DNA of 64,000 bases from Cercis canadensis (Eukaryota; Streptophyta; Magnoliopsida; Fabales; Fabaceae). Shown here one piece after another: positions 26,601 to 39,200 of this stretch (its first letter is position 1; every line of letters begins with the position of its first letter). Both the position numbers and the translations under genes were made by a program. Below the pieces are notes generated by a model, which worked only from the letters and a program-made list of their open reading frames with translations, searched no databases and was not told where the DNA came from. Location: NCBI GenBank assembly GCA_003255065.1, contig QAOA01007401.1, positions 304,044 to 368,043 of the forward strand, written 5' to 3'.

Positions 26601-26941
26601 ACCCCCTTAAATATAGCATCCTCATCTTGATTATCAAGACCCTTCTCTTTCAACCACCACTGATCGTCGCCGGCTACCTCACCGGTGCCTCTGTACATTT
26701 CATCATCAAATCCACCAAGGCTTCCAGCGTCAAACTTCCCCTCATTTTCCCCAAATTTTTTCCAGAATTGGTCTTTCCCATTGTTGTTGTTATTGGTGGA
26801 AAAGTATTTGGAAAAGGAAAGAAATTTCTGGGTTTTTCCGGAATAGGAGAAATGGGGTGGTAGGGGATTCGGGTGAGATTTTGAAGAAACCAATAGCAAG
26901 TTACGGAAATGGGAGGGTTTGGGTATAAGGCGAGAGAGCAT
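23688..26941 (-). CDS. RPS9M: Mitochondrial small-subunit ribosomal protein uS9m
   Basis: Component of the mitochondrial ribosome small subunit, nuclear-encoded and imported. Exons in transcript order: 26941-26341, 25796-25356, 24217-24137, 23779-23688. They total 1215 nt, or 404 aa, and all junctions are GT..AG and in frame. The first about 40 residues ([16 protein letters not shown]..) are Arg/Ser-rich and lack acidic residues, like a mitochondrial presequence. An acidic, Gly/Asp/Glu-rich extension follows to about residue 200, as in the plant mitochondrial form. The S9 domain begins near [18 protein letters not shown] and includes [19 protein letters not shown] and the C-terminus RKSFQWVKR, the tail that reaches the decoding centre in S9 proteins. 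Size and the long acidic extension argue against the chloroplast S9. Confidence 0.93.
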
Positions 26942-27480
26942 GGTGATGAACAGAGGGCATGAAAGGGAGCTCGAACCTACTGAAAGCTAGGCCTTGCAAT
27001 CGGGGATTTGGGGGTCATCAAGAACTCACCATTCTCAGATTGTAACCCTCGAACCTCAAGTTGTAGGTTCAGTGATGAAGCAATTCAATCATGGAAGCTG
27101 TTGCAAGCTAGGCCCTGCGATTGGGGAGGAGAGATGTGGAAGAAGACAGACTGATTACGGGTACAGAAAATGTGTGAGTGAACTGTGTTGTGTATGTCCA
27201 AAGGAAGAGATTGAAAGGGAAAAAGAGATAGAGGCAGCGTTGGTACTAGTGCTACCTAGCGCGAAATAGTGGGGGACTGGTGCTGCGGGAGTTATGGTTT
27301 CAGGTGACAGAAAAAATGCAGAGAGGAACGGGAGAGTCAAGACTAGGGTTTAATTATCTGCAGAGGGTTTAGAGCAAGCCTGCAAGGGACATCCTTGGGA
27401 TCTAACACAGGTTTCTCTTTTTTGACGGGTAATTCAAATAAATAATTAAAAATATAAATATTAGTGGTGTTACCTCCTTA
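26942..27480. promoter_or_regulatory. uS9m upstream region with a short diverged direct repeat
   Basis: The likely uS9m leader and promoter. GCTAGGCCTTGCAATCGGGGA near 26989 recurs as GCTAGGCCCTGCGATTGGGGA near 27108, suggesting a local duplication. No protein-coding gene was found here. Confidence 0.4.
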
Positions 27481-27500
27481 CAACTTGGTATAAAATGTAG

Positions 27501-27640
27501 AGGTGGCAATCGGACTGGGTCGGCCGACCGGCCATAGAGAATATTCAGGTTGTGTTGGGCTGGGCCAAATTTAATCGAGTTGACATTTGGTTAGCTCAAC
27601 TCAATTCTATGACATGTCAACTTAGTTTTAATGTAAAATT
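27501..27640. repeat. GC-rich fragment of a dispersed repeat
   Basis: The block beginning AGAGGTGGCAATCGG and rich in GGGTCGG/GGCCGACC stands out from the surrounding about 80% AT sequence. A related fragment (GGCTCAACTCGG.. versus AGCTCAACTCAA..) occurs in the same orientation at about 31112-31230, on the other side of the 29104-30720 gene. Both look like the end of one dispersed repeat family. Confidence 0.4.
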
Positions 27641-29103
27641 TTATTTATAATTTTTTTTGTTAAAATAAAAGTATATATATATAAATATAATTTTTAAATT
27701 ATTCACAACATAATATGAATGTAAACTTACCAATAATATACTTATTTAATAAACACTATTCCTTAATTTATATAATATAAAATGATAAAAGCACTAATTT
27801 AATTTCTTAACATTTAATATTTAATTGGTAAATTGAATTTTATGTAAAATAAATCTTGAGACAATATTTTTTTATGTGAAATCTTGAGATAATACTAAAA
27901 GTTTAAATTTTATTAAAACTAGTAATTATTAAGACATGTTAAAACTTAAATAGAGATTAATTTCACACTAAAATATGTACAAATTATTTTATAAAAATAG
28001 AAAGAAAATACTTTTTAAATAATAGTTTAATACTAAAATATTATGTAATGTAATTATTTTATTTATATTTAAATATCAATATAATATATATTAATAAAAT
28101 AATAACATATTTATACCTGATAACAGATAAATTCATAATGTAAATCTTCTATATTTTTTTTTAAGAAAACAAAGTTCTTGAATTGATTGGGATGTGGATC
28201 AAACTTGATCAGCCCACAAGTCCATTGACCGAAGCAGACAAACTACACCGTATTACGATTTATGTGCACTCAACGGGATCAACATTAACCCCAGCCTTCG
28301 CCAACTTGTTGAAAATTCAACTTTTCTCACTTCTCTTGGAAATTCAAATTCCATTCCTAGCAGCACTCACACTCACAGCTGCTTCAGTTCTTGCATCGCA
28401 ACCCAGATTTCCCACTCTCACAAGAACACTACAGGGCAGATTGGATTCATCCCTCAAAATATTTTCTATTTCTCGGAATTGGGTTTCTCTCAGGTTTGTT
28501 TGTTTGACTATTTTGGATAATTTTCTGCATTCTTCTTCTTCTGGAAGCATGGTTGCTTGTCTGGTTATCGTAGTTTTATTGATTATAGGAAATGTTATGC
28601 ACTGGGAAAAATATTTCTCTTGTTGCTATGATATTCTTATTATGATTCATACAGCAATATTAGTACACTTTTGAGTTGGTAAATTGGCCATTAATTTTTA
28701 ATTTTGTGCTATTCTACCATTTTTCCAATTAATAGTTTTTGAAACGCGTGGTAGGAGCAAAATTGAAGCTCAAAAGGATAGAAGACTCACAGTGAAAATG
28801 TTTTGCTTTTGACAGAAGTGATTCTTGTTCTTGAGACAGCAGAAATTTCATAGCAAGGAAAAATAGGAACTTTTCTAAGAAGGAAAATACCCATTTGCAG
28901 CCATGCTAAGTCGATGTGATTACTTTCCAGCCAAAAAAGAAGAGGAGTTAATGTGATTTCTAGTCAGTAGTGAGACCCTTCAGAAAAGAGTTAGATACTC
29001 AAGAAGCTGCAGGAGCTGATCTCTTTTCCTCACACTGTATTCTGGCTTCCAATTACCACTTGGCGCGTCTTAAATGCTTTGACTACACTTTGATCTGAGA
29101 CCT
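27641..29103. other. Intergenic and probable 5' leader of the downstream gene
   Basis: 27641-28160 is very AT-rich. At 28183-28674 a 163-codon frame is open on the plus strand without recognisable domains. A sequence ending CTCTCAG followed by GTTTGTTTG (about 28496) could be a leader exon with a splice donor for the gene at 29104. That is inference only. Confidence 0.35.
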
Positions 29104-30720
29104 ATGATTTCCCCAAGTCTTCATTTGCCCCCTTCTGCTCTACACTGTTTCAATCCTCCTCGTCCACCGTCTCCCATGGAGCTTAAATCCTCATTTCCTC
29201 GCTTGATCGGCCCCAAACAGGTAATCCTTCTGACTTGCTGTACTTTCTTTTATCCTCTTACTACTTTGTTCAGAAATTTTGAAGAAATGGAAGATTGAGC
29301 AATCATGTTTTCTGTTGTTGATTATTTTGGATGACTTGTCTTTTTATTCTTATGTTTCTTTAAGTTTCATCTATTAACCTTATCAGGAGGAATCCCATTC
29401 CTTTTTTACATATTCAATATCCTTTTGGTTGTTGTGTTTTGCAGAAGAAGGTCAGGTATAGAACGTGTAGGGCTCATTTCTCAGATGATGCGCCATTTGT
29501 TTTGGCAATTGGAGCTTGTATGCTCAGTTCTTTGGTTTTGCCAATTTCTGATGGTCCTGAAAAGGATGGTGATTCTGCGCTTGACTCAACTGATACTAGG
29601 TTTGCTGTGATGGGGATTGTCAGTTTCATTCCATATTTTAATTGGCTGGTGAGACTTTTGTAGACCTGGTCTTTCATTGTTGAGTGTTGATTTTTGTATC
29701 TAGTTTGGTCTCTTTGCTGTCTTTATCCGTACCATCTGATCATAAGAAGTACTGTTATCTTGCTGTATTTGGTTCGTAGAGTTGGATTTTTGCGTGGCTT
29801 GATACTGGGAAAAGACGTTATGCTATATATTCACTTGTATATTTGGCTCCATATCTGAGGTAAAAATCTCAAACAAACCTCTATTTTATTTTTGTTTTGG
29901 TATAATTGTTTCTATTCGTTAAATTGTTTTGTTGCGTTATCTGCATATTCTGGTTCTTACATGCTTTACTTTGAATGAAGTTAGGTTATACGGAGATAAA
30001 ACCTAGATGCTGGCCTCTACTACCTGCTTTTTTTCATTGCCTAGTCTTTCAATATTAATGGTTTCTACGTTGTTTGTAACGATGTCATCTGTGTGTTGAA
30101 CATACCATTCTAGTAATATCTGCACCGTTTTTGCTAGAAATATAAACCTATTTTATAAACTATTTGAAGTATAAGCTACAAAATCTCCTTATGTGCTTCT
30201 TCTTCTAGAAAATACATGCTATATCGTTACAAAACCTATGGAAAATAAGCCATAGGCTAATTTCTAATTAACATTATCTAATTGCTGTGAACTTCAATTC
30301 TCAGTATCTTGCATTCCATGCTATTTGAAGTATATGTGTAACTATTTAATGGTGCTACTGTTCCTCAGGTCAAATTTATCATTGTCACTTGAAGAGAGCT
30401 GGCTGCCTATTGCTAGCATTCTTTATGGCATAATTCATGTTCAGGTACAAGCTTATGATTGACAAATCTTGATGTGGTGCCCTTTTACAAGTTAGAGCCT
30501 CAACTAACAAAAGAAGCTAACAAAGAACAGGCTAGAGAATATAACATGGCTTTTTGGCTTTTTGTTGTAGTTGGAAGCAAGTATCAGGAATGGAGATATT
30601 CAGGGATTTCAAGTATTTAGGGAAATTGCAAATAAGCTATTATCCTTTACTGGGAATAAAGGCTATTTGGATGATGATGATGATGATCATGATCATGACG
30701 ATGGGAGAAGCAAACGCTAG
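29104..30720 (+). CDS. Uncharacterised plastid-type membrane protein, 208 aa
   Basis: I do not recognise a named family. Exons: 29104-29220, 29445-29648, 29780-29859, 30369-30444, 30571-30720. They total 627 nt, with consistent GT..AG junctions and an open frame. The first about 45 residues (MISPSLHLPPSALHCFNPPR..) are rich in Ser/Pro and lack acidic residues early, as in a chloroplast transit peptide. A soluble stretch (SDDAPFVLAIGACMLSSLV) includes a hydrophobic helix. Two or three more hydrophobic segments follow: FAVMGIVSFIPYFNWLSWIF, YSLVYLAPYL and WLPIASILYGIIHVQ. The C-terminus is an Asp/His run encoded by GAT repeats, then GRSKR. It is probably a conserved plant integral membrane protein. 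An in-frame ATG 24 codons downstream is an alternative start. Confidence 0.75.
30670..30705 (+). repeat. GAT-repeat tract encoding an Asp/His-rich C-terminus
   Basis: Six GAT codons followed by alternating CAT/GAT/GAC codons make a C-terminal D6-HDHDD stretch just before the stop. It is likely to vary in length between individuals. Confidence 0.8.
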
Positions 30721-31080
30721 GGTCCCAGAATTATATGAAATTGTGGCTTGTATTGTCCTAAATTTCTGAATGAATATGTATAGTGCAGATGTTATACAAT
30801 TCATCAACTAAACCAGGAAATTGACACAGTTTCATGGCTGATGTTGATGCATGTCAAAGCTGTAAAGCTGTGCCTGTTTGTTGTTTGTTGATGGGGCTTT
30901 TGAAAAAAATCATATGCTTTCGACAGGTAGTGTTCAGCTCATGTGGCTAAATTGGCTAAGGTTTGGCATTTGAACTGATATAGTGTCTCCATGAGGTTTT
31001 AGTGTTCTTTGAAATTATATGAGGACATCGTGCTTTTAGACTATCTTATTCAAGATATACTATAAATAATTATTAAGATG

Positions 31081-31111
<31 letters not shown>

Positions 31112-31230
31112 CCCAATGGGCCAGCCAGGCTCAGCCAGAACTAGACGAAACATCTTGGTAGCCCGGCGGAGCCTGAAATTATTCTTGGATGGTTGAAAGT
31201 TGGCTCAACTCGGTTTTAGCTTTTATTTTA
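31112..31230. repeat. Second fragment of the GC-rich dispersed repeat
   Basis: GGGCCAGCCAGGCTCAGCC.. through GTTGGCTCAACTCGG, GC-rich in AT-rich surroundings, resembles the fragment at 27501-27640 in part and in the same orientation. Confidence 0.35.
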
Positions 31231-31361
31231 AAAAAAATGAAAAATTTATTAAATATTACAATTAGGCGTAATCACATGTTCATATATGATATAACACTAA
31301 ACTCTTCTCCAATTTAATTATGATTTTGTAGCAAATATAAACAATTTTTTTCAACCTTTTT

Positions 31362-31426
31362 AGTACTATTTGGGAGAGGATCCAAGAAGTGATNAGTACT
31401 CTTTGGGAGAGGATCCAAGAAGTGAT
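31362..31426. repeat. 32-bp direct duplication around a single N (assembly artefact)
   Basis: Bases 31362-31393 recur at 31395-31426 with one mismatch (AGTACTATTTG versus AGTACTCTTTG) and N at 31394 between. Same pattern as the joins near 9293 and 12669. Confidence 0.85.
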
Positions 31427-32072
31427 TTAATCTCTCAACTTATACGTGGGTGGAGGGTAGTAGTTTAGCTCTCACTTATATACAATTATAGTTTATACAT
31501 CCCTAATTTTTCATTTTTGTCAAAGAAATATATGCTTAAATTGTTGGTTGTATAGTTATATCTTATATGATTATGCATTTAATTTGAAGTAAATGTAAAA
31601 TAATTTTGTAAGAAGTTATATACCTATATCACCCTTCTTGACATCAATTTGATGACAATTATTGTTAAGTCACTCAAATCACAAATAATTTTATATATGT
31701 CACTTGAAAAAAAAAATTAAGATGAATCATAATTATTATAAAATTTACAAAATTGACTTCATTAATTACCACTAGCATAGATGATCATGACCATCTTATA
31801 ATGAGAAGAGGTGGTATTAGAACTCATAAAATTACTCAAAAATTAATAGAAAGAGAGAATAGAAAATGAGTGAGAAGAAGGAACTTATTAGTAGGATTTG
31901 AAAATTAGACAAAACTTCAGTAAAGTTTCACATGAAATATTACGTGTGTACTAATTTTACGACTTAAGAACACATCATCTCTCTTAATGTTGTTAAAATA
32001 CCACCGTGATCCAACGCCAAATTTCTCTCTCTCCCCCACCCACCTCCAGCGTCTCTCTTTTCTTTTGTAACA

Positions 32073-32581
32073 ATGGCTGCCACTAAATCCGACTCTAAAA
32101 CTTACAGCCAAGAAGCTATTTTGCGGCTTGCTCCCTCTTAACGTTGGACTGTTTGCTCCAACCAATGCAAAGCCTTGCCCTCTCGTATTGCCTTATCCAA
32201 TTCTTAGCTTTCAATCTCTATCATTATTGGCTCCCTATTCCCATCTCTGCTTTCTTGTATTGTAGAAATGGAAAGGAATTTTTGGATCTGTGGGTATGCT
32301 CTCCAGTCTTCAATTCTCTCAATCTGCTCGAAAAGAATGGGATCAATGGGTATTCAAGTTATCTATCAATGTTCTGCATCATGTGCCTTGTAATTGGTAA
32401 GAGGATGATGTATTTGATAATGATAATGGCTATGGTTGCCATTATGCTTGATGGTGTGCAGTGTAATGAAGGCAATAACCCTGTTTTTGCTTTTCTCCTT
32501 TCCCAAATTCATATCCTGTTGCTCTCACTCTCACGGAGAAAAATAGCTAAAAAAGTTGAAGCATACTATGGCGACCGCTGA
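32073..32581 (+). pseudogene. Unassigned gene-like segment, possibly a decayed first exon
   Basis: A CT-rich leader is followed by ATGGCTGCCACTAAATCC in good plant start context, but the frame stops after 22 codons. Other frames downstream are open for up to 145 codons with a hydrophobic stretch (MMYLIMIMAMVAIML). I do not recognise any protein. It could be a decayed gene, a leader exon, or chance. Confidence 0.2.
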
Positions 32582-32919
32582 AAAAATAGTCCAAAAAATG
32601 ATTTCTTTAATAAAATAGTCTCCGGAAAGAGCCATCTTATTCACCCATAGATTCAATGATAGCCATTATTGCAAAAGGAAGGAGGGACACCGAGGCGGGC
32701 GGGGGAAGAGAAAGATTTAGCGTTGGTCAGGGTGTTATTTTAAAAAATATTAACAGAGGGATAAAATGTGGTTGAATTATAAAATTAATATATATGTAAT
32801 ATTTTACGACAATTTTATAATATTACGTGTTATATTATATTGTTGTAATAAATATAAGTAAAATTTATATTTTATTATATATAAATATAATTTTTTTAAA
32901 TAAATTTAAAAATAATTAA

Positions 32920-32944
32920 TATATATATATATATATATATATAT
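32920..32944. repeat. (AT)n microsatellite
   Basis: About 25 bp of alternating AT in an AT-rich spacer upstream of the METTL13-like gene. Confidence 0.9.
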
Positions 32945-33205
32945 TATTTATTTTCATATAATAAGATGTATTACAAAATATTTAAAAAAAATCTTTAATA
33001 TTTTAATAAAAAATAATACTATTAACGCTTAAGAAATTTTACCTAAATTTTTTCTATCAAAATTTTCTCTTAATAGGTGACCTGGCTAATTATCCCCTTC
33101 TTAAACCCCGGGGGGCAAAGGGAAGTGTGATGTTATTATTCACTTATTCAGTACTCTACTCTGTAATTTTAACATTACACAGTTACAAGCAAAGGAGAGA
33201 AAGAA

Positions 33206-36200
33206 ATGGGAAAGAAAGGGCAATCAGGTGCAGAGGAACTCCTGGAGACTCTGGGGGATTTTACCAAGAAAGAGAACTGGGACAAGTTCTTCACCATTCG
33301 AGGCAGCGAAGACTCCTTCGAGTGGTACGCAGAGTGGCCAGAGCTCAGAGACCCACTCCTCTTCCACCTCTCCAACTCCAATGGTGTTGCTGTTCCACTT
33401 CCTCTTCAGATACTCATCCCAGGTTGTGGAAACTCTCGCCTTTCCGAGCATCTCTATGATGCCGGATTCCCAGGCATCACAAATATCGATTTCTCCAAGG
33501 TTGTCATTTCCGACATGTTGCGCCGCAATGTCCGCCAACGCCCTGATATGCGGTGGCGGGTCATGGACATGACCAACATGCAGGTATCTTCCCTATATTA
33601 TAATCAAGCATTCTTCTTTACTTCACTATGTTAAGATGATCATGTATTTGCTAATGGACATGATGATTCTTATTGTCTTAAAACCTCTACAGTTCTTTAG
33701 AATGTAAGTGGGCATAACCCCGTTGTTGTAAGTAAATAACTAAAATAGAACTGTAAGGAAAACCAAAAGCTCACTACAGTAAAACAAAACAGTTCTTCAA
33801 TCCGTCTGAGTATATCTGTTTCTTCATAATATGAATGGTATTCTTCTTTTTTGGCTACTACTGTGCAGCTCGCAGATGAGACATTTGATGCTGTTATTGA
33901 TAAAGGTGGCTTGGATGCTTTAATGGAGCCAGAGCTTGGCCCAAAGTTGGGAAATCAGTATCTATCAGAGGTTGCTTCGATTTTATCTGTCTCTATTTAT
34001 GTCAAATGTGTTTGTTGTGCCTAAATGAATAATATAGTCTGATTAGCAGAGGGGTTTAAAAATTCCTTGTTTGTTAACATAACCAGACTTTCATTTCCAG
34101 GTAAAGAGAGTTTTGAAACCAGGGGGAAAATATGTGTGCCTTACCTTAGCTGAATCTCATGTACTAGGTAAGGTTCCGCAATGTTGTATTTTCATATTCA
34201 TTAATGAAAAATCTTAATTATGTAAGAAATATTACTGAGAGCACTGGGAGGCTGTGATGGTAAGATTAATTAACCATGGCATAAAAAGAACCCAGAGAGT
34301 ATATCTTATTGTTTTTCCTAGCATCCCATATATCCAAAAAGTCATGGACTCGTGGTGGCATTTAAAGAATTGGAGCCCTGCTGATATCATAAACCTGCTA
34401 TAAACCTCTGCAGAAAAGGCCAAAAAAGAAAAACAAAAAAACTCTGCAGAAGCTCTTTTGACACAATTAAGTTCTCCATTCTGGAAAATGCAATTAAAAC
34501 TCTAAGCTACGTATTCCGCTAATTCAAGTTGGATTCATTCTGCATAGAATAACCTGACTAGGGCCTAGTTTCTTGACTTCTTCCTCCAAGCAACCATTTC
34601 CCTCTTCATATTTTGAGCAACTTGACATTATAATATAAACCATGAACTCTTTTTTTTTACAAGGAAGAGGGTTTAGATGGGGTACCCACCTCCTTTGAAC
34701 ATGGAATCAAAATTTTCTTCACTTGTGCTAAATTACTGTGGGAAACCGTATTAAAATCAAACGCAGCCCCCTTATCAACTATCCAGTTCTAGAACCAATC
34801 TCCTGTGCCTCTCGCAGCTAAATTGCTTGTACTGCACTTACATGGGGTCTTATACTCTGGAATGATTTGCTGGAATTGTTGAAGCATCTTCATTTTATTA
34901 TTCCTTTTCTTAGCCTCCTAGGTTTTGCATAGCCGGAGGACAAGATGACTTATCCAACCTTTTCAGGTCTGCTTTTCTCAAAGTTCCGACTTGGGTGGAA
35001 AATGAGTGTTGATGCCATACCTTTGAAGTCTTCTAGTAAACCTACCCTTCAAACATTTATTGTGGTTGTGGAGAGGGAGATGTCTACTTTGGTGCACCAG
35101 ATTACATCATCGCTTGATAATTCTTCTCTTCATTGCAATTCAAAACAGGTAAGATATTTGCGCTCCCTGTATCTCAATAAAGACTGATAAATGATTGATC
35201 TGACATATGTTAACTGCATACATAGACTTAAATGTAATGGTTTAGGGAATGGGTATTCATTTGTTGATCCTCTTCTGTATATGCTGGATTGCTTATTTGT
35301 GCAAGGTTTGTGGACTCCATGAAGCTCTTCAAAATGAGAATCAAATTCGTATAAAATACTCGAGTAGCTCTGATATATTATACTCTCTTGAAGATCTGCA
35401 ACTTGGAGCTGGAGGAGAACTGATGAAGCTTTCCCAAGGTCGACGGTTGCAGCTAACTTTGGGTGGACAAGGGGATTCTCATTTCTCTTACAGAGCTGTA
35501 GTTCTTGATGCTGAGGAACAATCTGAGCCATTTACATATCACTGTGGGGTTTTTATTGTGCCTAAGGTGTGTCGTAGTGTACAGTGTTTATTAACGCATT
35601 CCTTCTGATTACCTATCGAGATAAGGTTTCTCTTAGTATTTCAACTCATAAATTGCATTTGAAACCAATGATTATTCACTTCATTTTATGCACAATGACA
35701 TTTACAAAATAATAAACGGAGAATTACTGTCAAAGGAGAAAGAATATGGGCAAATGCAATTAACTAGAATGTGCTACTCTTTTGCATATTTAACTGTCAT
35801 TGGAAATGTTTCTTGAAAGTATTCCTTTGATGAAATTTGGTCAGCTAGTTGGAATTGGAACCTTTTTTATTATGATATATGAGAGTCAACGAACCTATCC
35901 AAGCAGTAGCACAGGAAAATTGACAGACAAAAATAGTTATCTTATTTATACTAGCAGATTACAAGCAATAGCACAATTATTTCCCCTTTGGTTATCTGGT
36001 CTCAATGGCCTAAACCTTGTTCATATTGGAAATTATCAAAGCTATAATGCTATAGTGAAATGTAAATCCATCTAGTGGGAAAATAAAAGGGTTTCTATCT
36101 GTTCTATCATTTCTTTAATTACTAAATATGCTCATCAATAGGCATCTATATAGAAGACTGCATAGAAAATATATGTGATGCTCATAGTTAATTCTGTCTA

Positions 36201-39200
36201 TGTGCAATCTTCTCGAGTGTTCCAATTATTATTCTTTTGTTTAAAATTAATGACCGAATGTTAGATTTCAGATTCGTGCTCGTGAATGGCTGTTTTTTTC
36301 TGAAGAAGGACAATGGATGGTGGTCAGAAGCTCAAAAGCAACTCGTCTCATAATGGTGCTTCATATTATATTTACAGTTTATTGGTGAATTTGGTTATTT
36401 GCGTTACTTTTATAACCAAAACTTCTAAAAAAATTTCTGGAACTTTAGGTTTTCTTAGACACCAGCCATACTAATGCCAGCATGGATGAGATTCAGGTAG
36501 AAGCATCTTCTTCAGTTATGCTGGATATGGCACAAGTCATTCTAACAAGTTAACTGTCTCTGCTTTTTTCTAAAATGAGTTTGGTCTCTCTTTTCAGAAG
36601 GATTTATCTCCCCTGGTTAAACCGTTGGCTCCTGCACAAACTGAGAATGGAGCACAGATTCCGTCAGTAACTTATACCAATTGCTTTTATTTGGTGTCCA
36701 TTTTGAATGTTTTATGTTGAAGTAATTGTTTGCTATTGGTACCAAAATATGTTCTGCATATTCTCTTGTTGAACTACTGTGTATAAGCAACCTTCTTTCC
36801 TTTGGAGAAAGAAAAGAAAAGAGGACTAGGCGTACATACAGCAGTTGAGGCAACTTCTGTATGGCAGTGCATGAGCAGCGACATATTCTATGATGTGTAA
36901 CATAAATGCAACATTATCAGTGGGAAAATTGAGAGCAAATGGTATCTTGAGGTCATGTTGGGGCACAACTGCTGTAGTGCATCATCCTTATCTCCAGAGT
37001 CTGCACACTAGTGCTAACATTGTTTGCATATCCGTTATCCTGGATAAATTCTCTTGTCACAATAGTTCATTCCTCTTCATGAATAATAATTCTTAGAGTT
37101 GAAACTATAGTTTAAACCATTTATTTGCATATGCTCTGGCTACATTTTATGAATTGCAGCTTTTCTCATAAATTTTGAATATTATTTCCACAGCTTCATG
37201 ATGGCAAGCGATGGGATCAAGGAACGAAATATTGTTCATGAGGTTTGCAGAAATTCATTTAGTGCTGTTCCTCTTTTGTCATTATTTTGATAAAATGAGC
37301 TCTGTCTGTGAAGTCTGTATTGTATTTTAAATGTAGAGAACAGAAGGAAGGATGTTTTAGAAAATTGAGAGAGAGAGCTGGTGTTCTTAAATCTTTTGCT
37401 TTTTTAGAAAATTGAGTTACAACCTCCACTCATTATATGGATGTTGATTCTTATAATGGCCTACTTATTTTAGATGTTCTCCATATTCTTGTCATATTCA
37501 ATGACTTGTCTATTTTGCAGGTCACATCATCATTAACTGGACCAATTATTGTTGAAGATGTAGTATATGAAAATGTTGATAATGAAGTGAATCGTATTTT
37601 ACCATCTAGAGATCTGGTGTTTCGACGCCTTGTATTTGAGAGAGCTACCAATCTGGTTCAGTCTGAAGCTCTGCTTAAAGAGGAACAATCATCTACCAAA
37701 TTGGTTAGTGAGACAGAGAGGAAGAAAACCAACTCATCTTCCAAATCTAGGAAAAGGGGATCTCATAGACGAACTGGTGGTAATTATTCATGCTATTGAA
37801 GTATGTTATAGAATGACTGATCCTAATTGTGGGTGGATGGGTATGCTATTAAAATCACCTTTTCTTGTTGAACGCTGATGCAACTCTCTTGAGTGATGCT
37901 CCAAAGTTCTTGTCAAATCCTTTTAGTTTGGTCAAAATAATGTGTTGGATACCTTTCATATTCTTAATCCAAGGAACTGTTTCTTGAATATTTCCTATAT
38001 AGTTCTAGTGATATAAAGGATAGCATAAAAGAATACGCAAATATTTTATGGCAGCAATTGCCTGTGTTTATTTGGTGCTGCTGATAGACCAAGTTTAGTA
38101 CTTCGTTGAAAATGTATTCCATAAGGATGTGTAGCTTTTGTGCTACAGAAGTGACCCATTAAACATTTGGTTGATGTAGAGAGATTGAAGTGTGCCTGCA
38201 AAACTATAGTATTATTCTTTTTTCTTTTTGTGCTTTCTGATTTGAGTTAGGAGAATTCCTTTTCTTCTGCTTTTGTATTCTTATTTCACTTCAATAAATT
38301 CTTCTTTTATCCAAGAAGTAAAAATAAAAAATATTGGTAAAATTTTTGTACACCTACTTCAGGATATACTTTAAAAAAGTTAACCTGAAGTCTGGTAATC
38401 TATGTGAAATCATCAATAAATGTGCTTTTCAAAAGCATATTTAATATTTTTTGTCCTGGCTTGACTGCCCCTGATGTTGGTTTTGATTAGACATTTCTCA
38501 CATGATGGTCTGAACAGTGTCATGTGAAAGCTAGAACTCAAATTATTGTGGAAATGGAGGCATAGGATTTTTTTGATATTGATATCCTACCTTTTGATCT
38601 GTTGTTAAATTGATATGTATGTTTTATTTGTTTGTTTTTGTTGTTTTCGTTTATGAGGATATCTTATCCTCCTGTTTACTTGTATTCCTTCTTTTCTTTT
38701 TTGTAATAAAATTTCCTATTAAAAAAAAAAAGGTTGATTATTTGCCATTTATTGAAGCCTTTCTTGGGTTACAAAGTGATTTTGGATGCCAATAATCTCC
38801 TTTTAGCATTTGGTGAAATTTCATTGGAGTGAGTTTAGTCCATTAATAGACAGAGAAAGTGATTGTTAACATGCTTGAATTTGACACGTTTTTGTAATCA
38901 CTCCTTTTTTGTTTGTAACAAAATTTGCCTTTTTTTTTTTTTATGTGCTTGCTACTTGTTTGTTCTATATGTTGTCATTTTAATATGTATTTCTTGATGT
39001 TACAGAAGCAAGCAACCGGTTGACTGTCTGTCATGGCTATCTAGCTAGTTCTTATCATACAGGGATTATTTCGGGGTTCATGTTAATATCTTCTTATATG
39101 GAAAGTGTGGCATCAAGTGGGAAAATGGTAAGTACCTCAATTTTTTTTTTGTTGTTTGAAGAAAAAAAAATAGAAAGGAAATAAAATTTTCTTTCAAATG

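Larger units (their letters stand above)
30721..33205. other. Intergenic, with poly-T/poly-A tract, contig join and an unassigned segment
   Basis: Contains the 3' region of the plastid-type gene, a T19/A12 tract near 31081-31111, the repeat fragment at 31112-31230, and an N-linked duplication at 31362-31426. It also holds a promoter-like, CT-rich segment at 32020-32070 followed by a short ATG frame at 32073 that stops after 22 codons, and an (AT)n run near 32920. The METTL13-like promoter should lie just before 33206. Confidence 0.45.

Noticed and set aside
26306..26863. 185-codon plus-strand frame over uS9m exon 1
   Set aside because: Antisense shadow of the uS9m targeting and acidic region.
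28183..28674. 163-codon plus-strand frame before the plastid-type gene
   Set aside because: No domain or codon pattern supporting a protein; more likely leader sequence. Described only as flank.
33127..33572. Overlapping frames in METTL13 exon 1 in other frames
   Set aside because: Shadows of the exon beginning at 33206, which carries the SAM motif.
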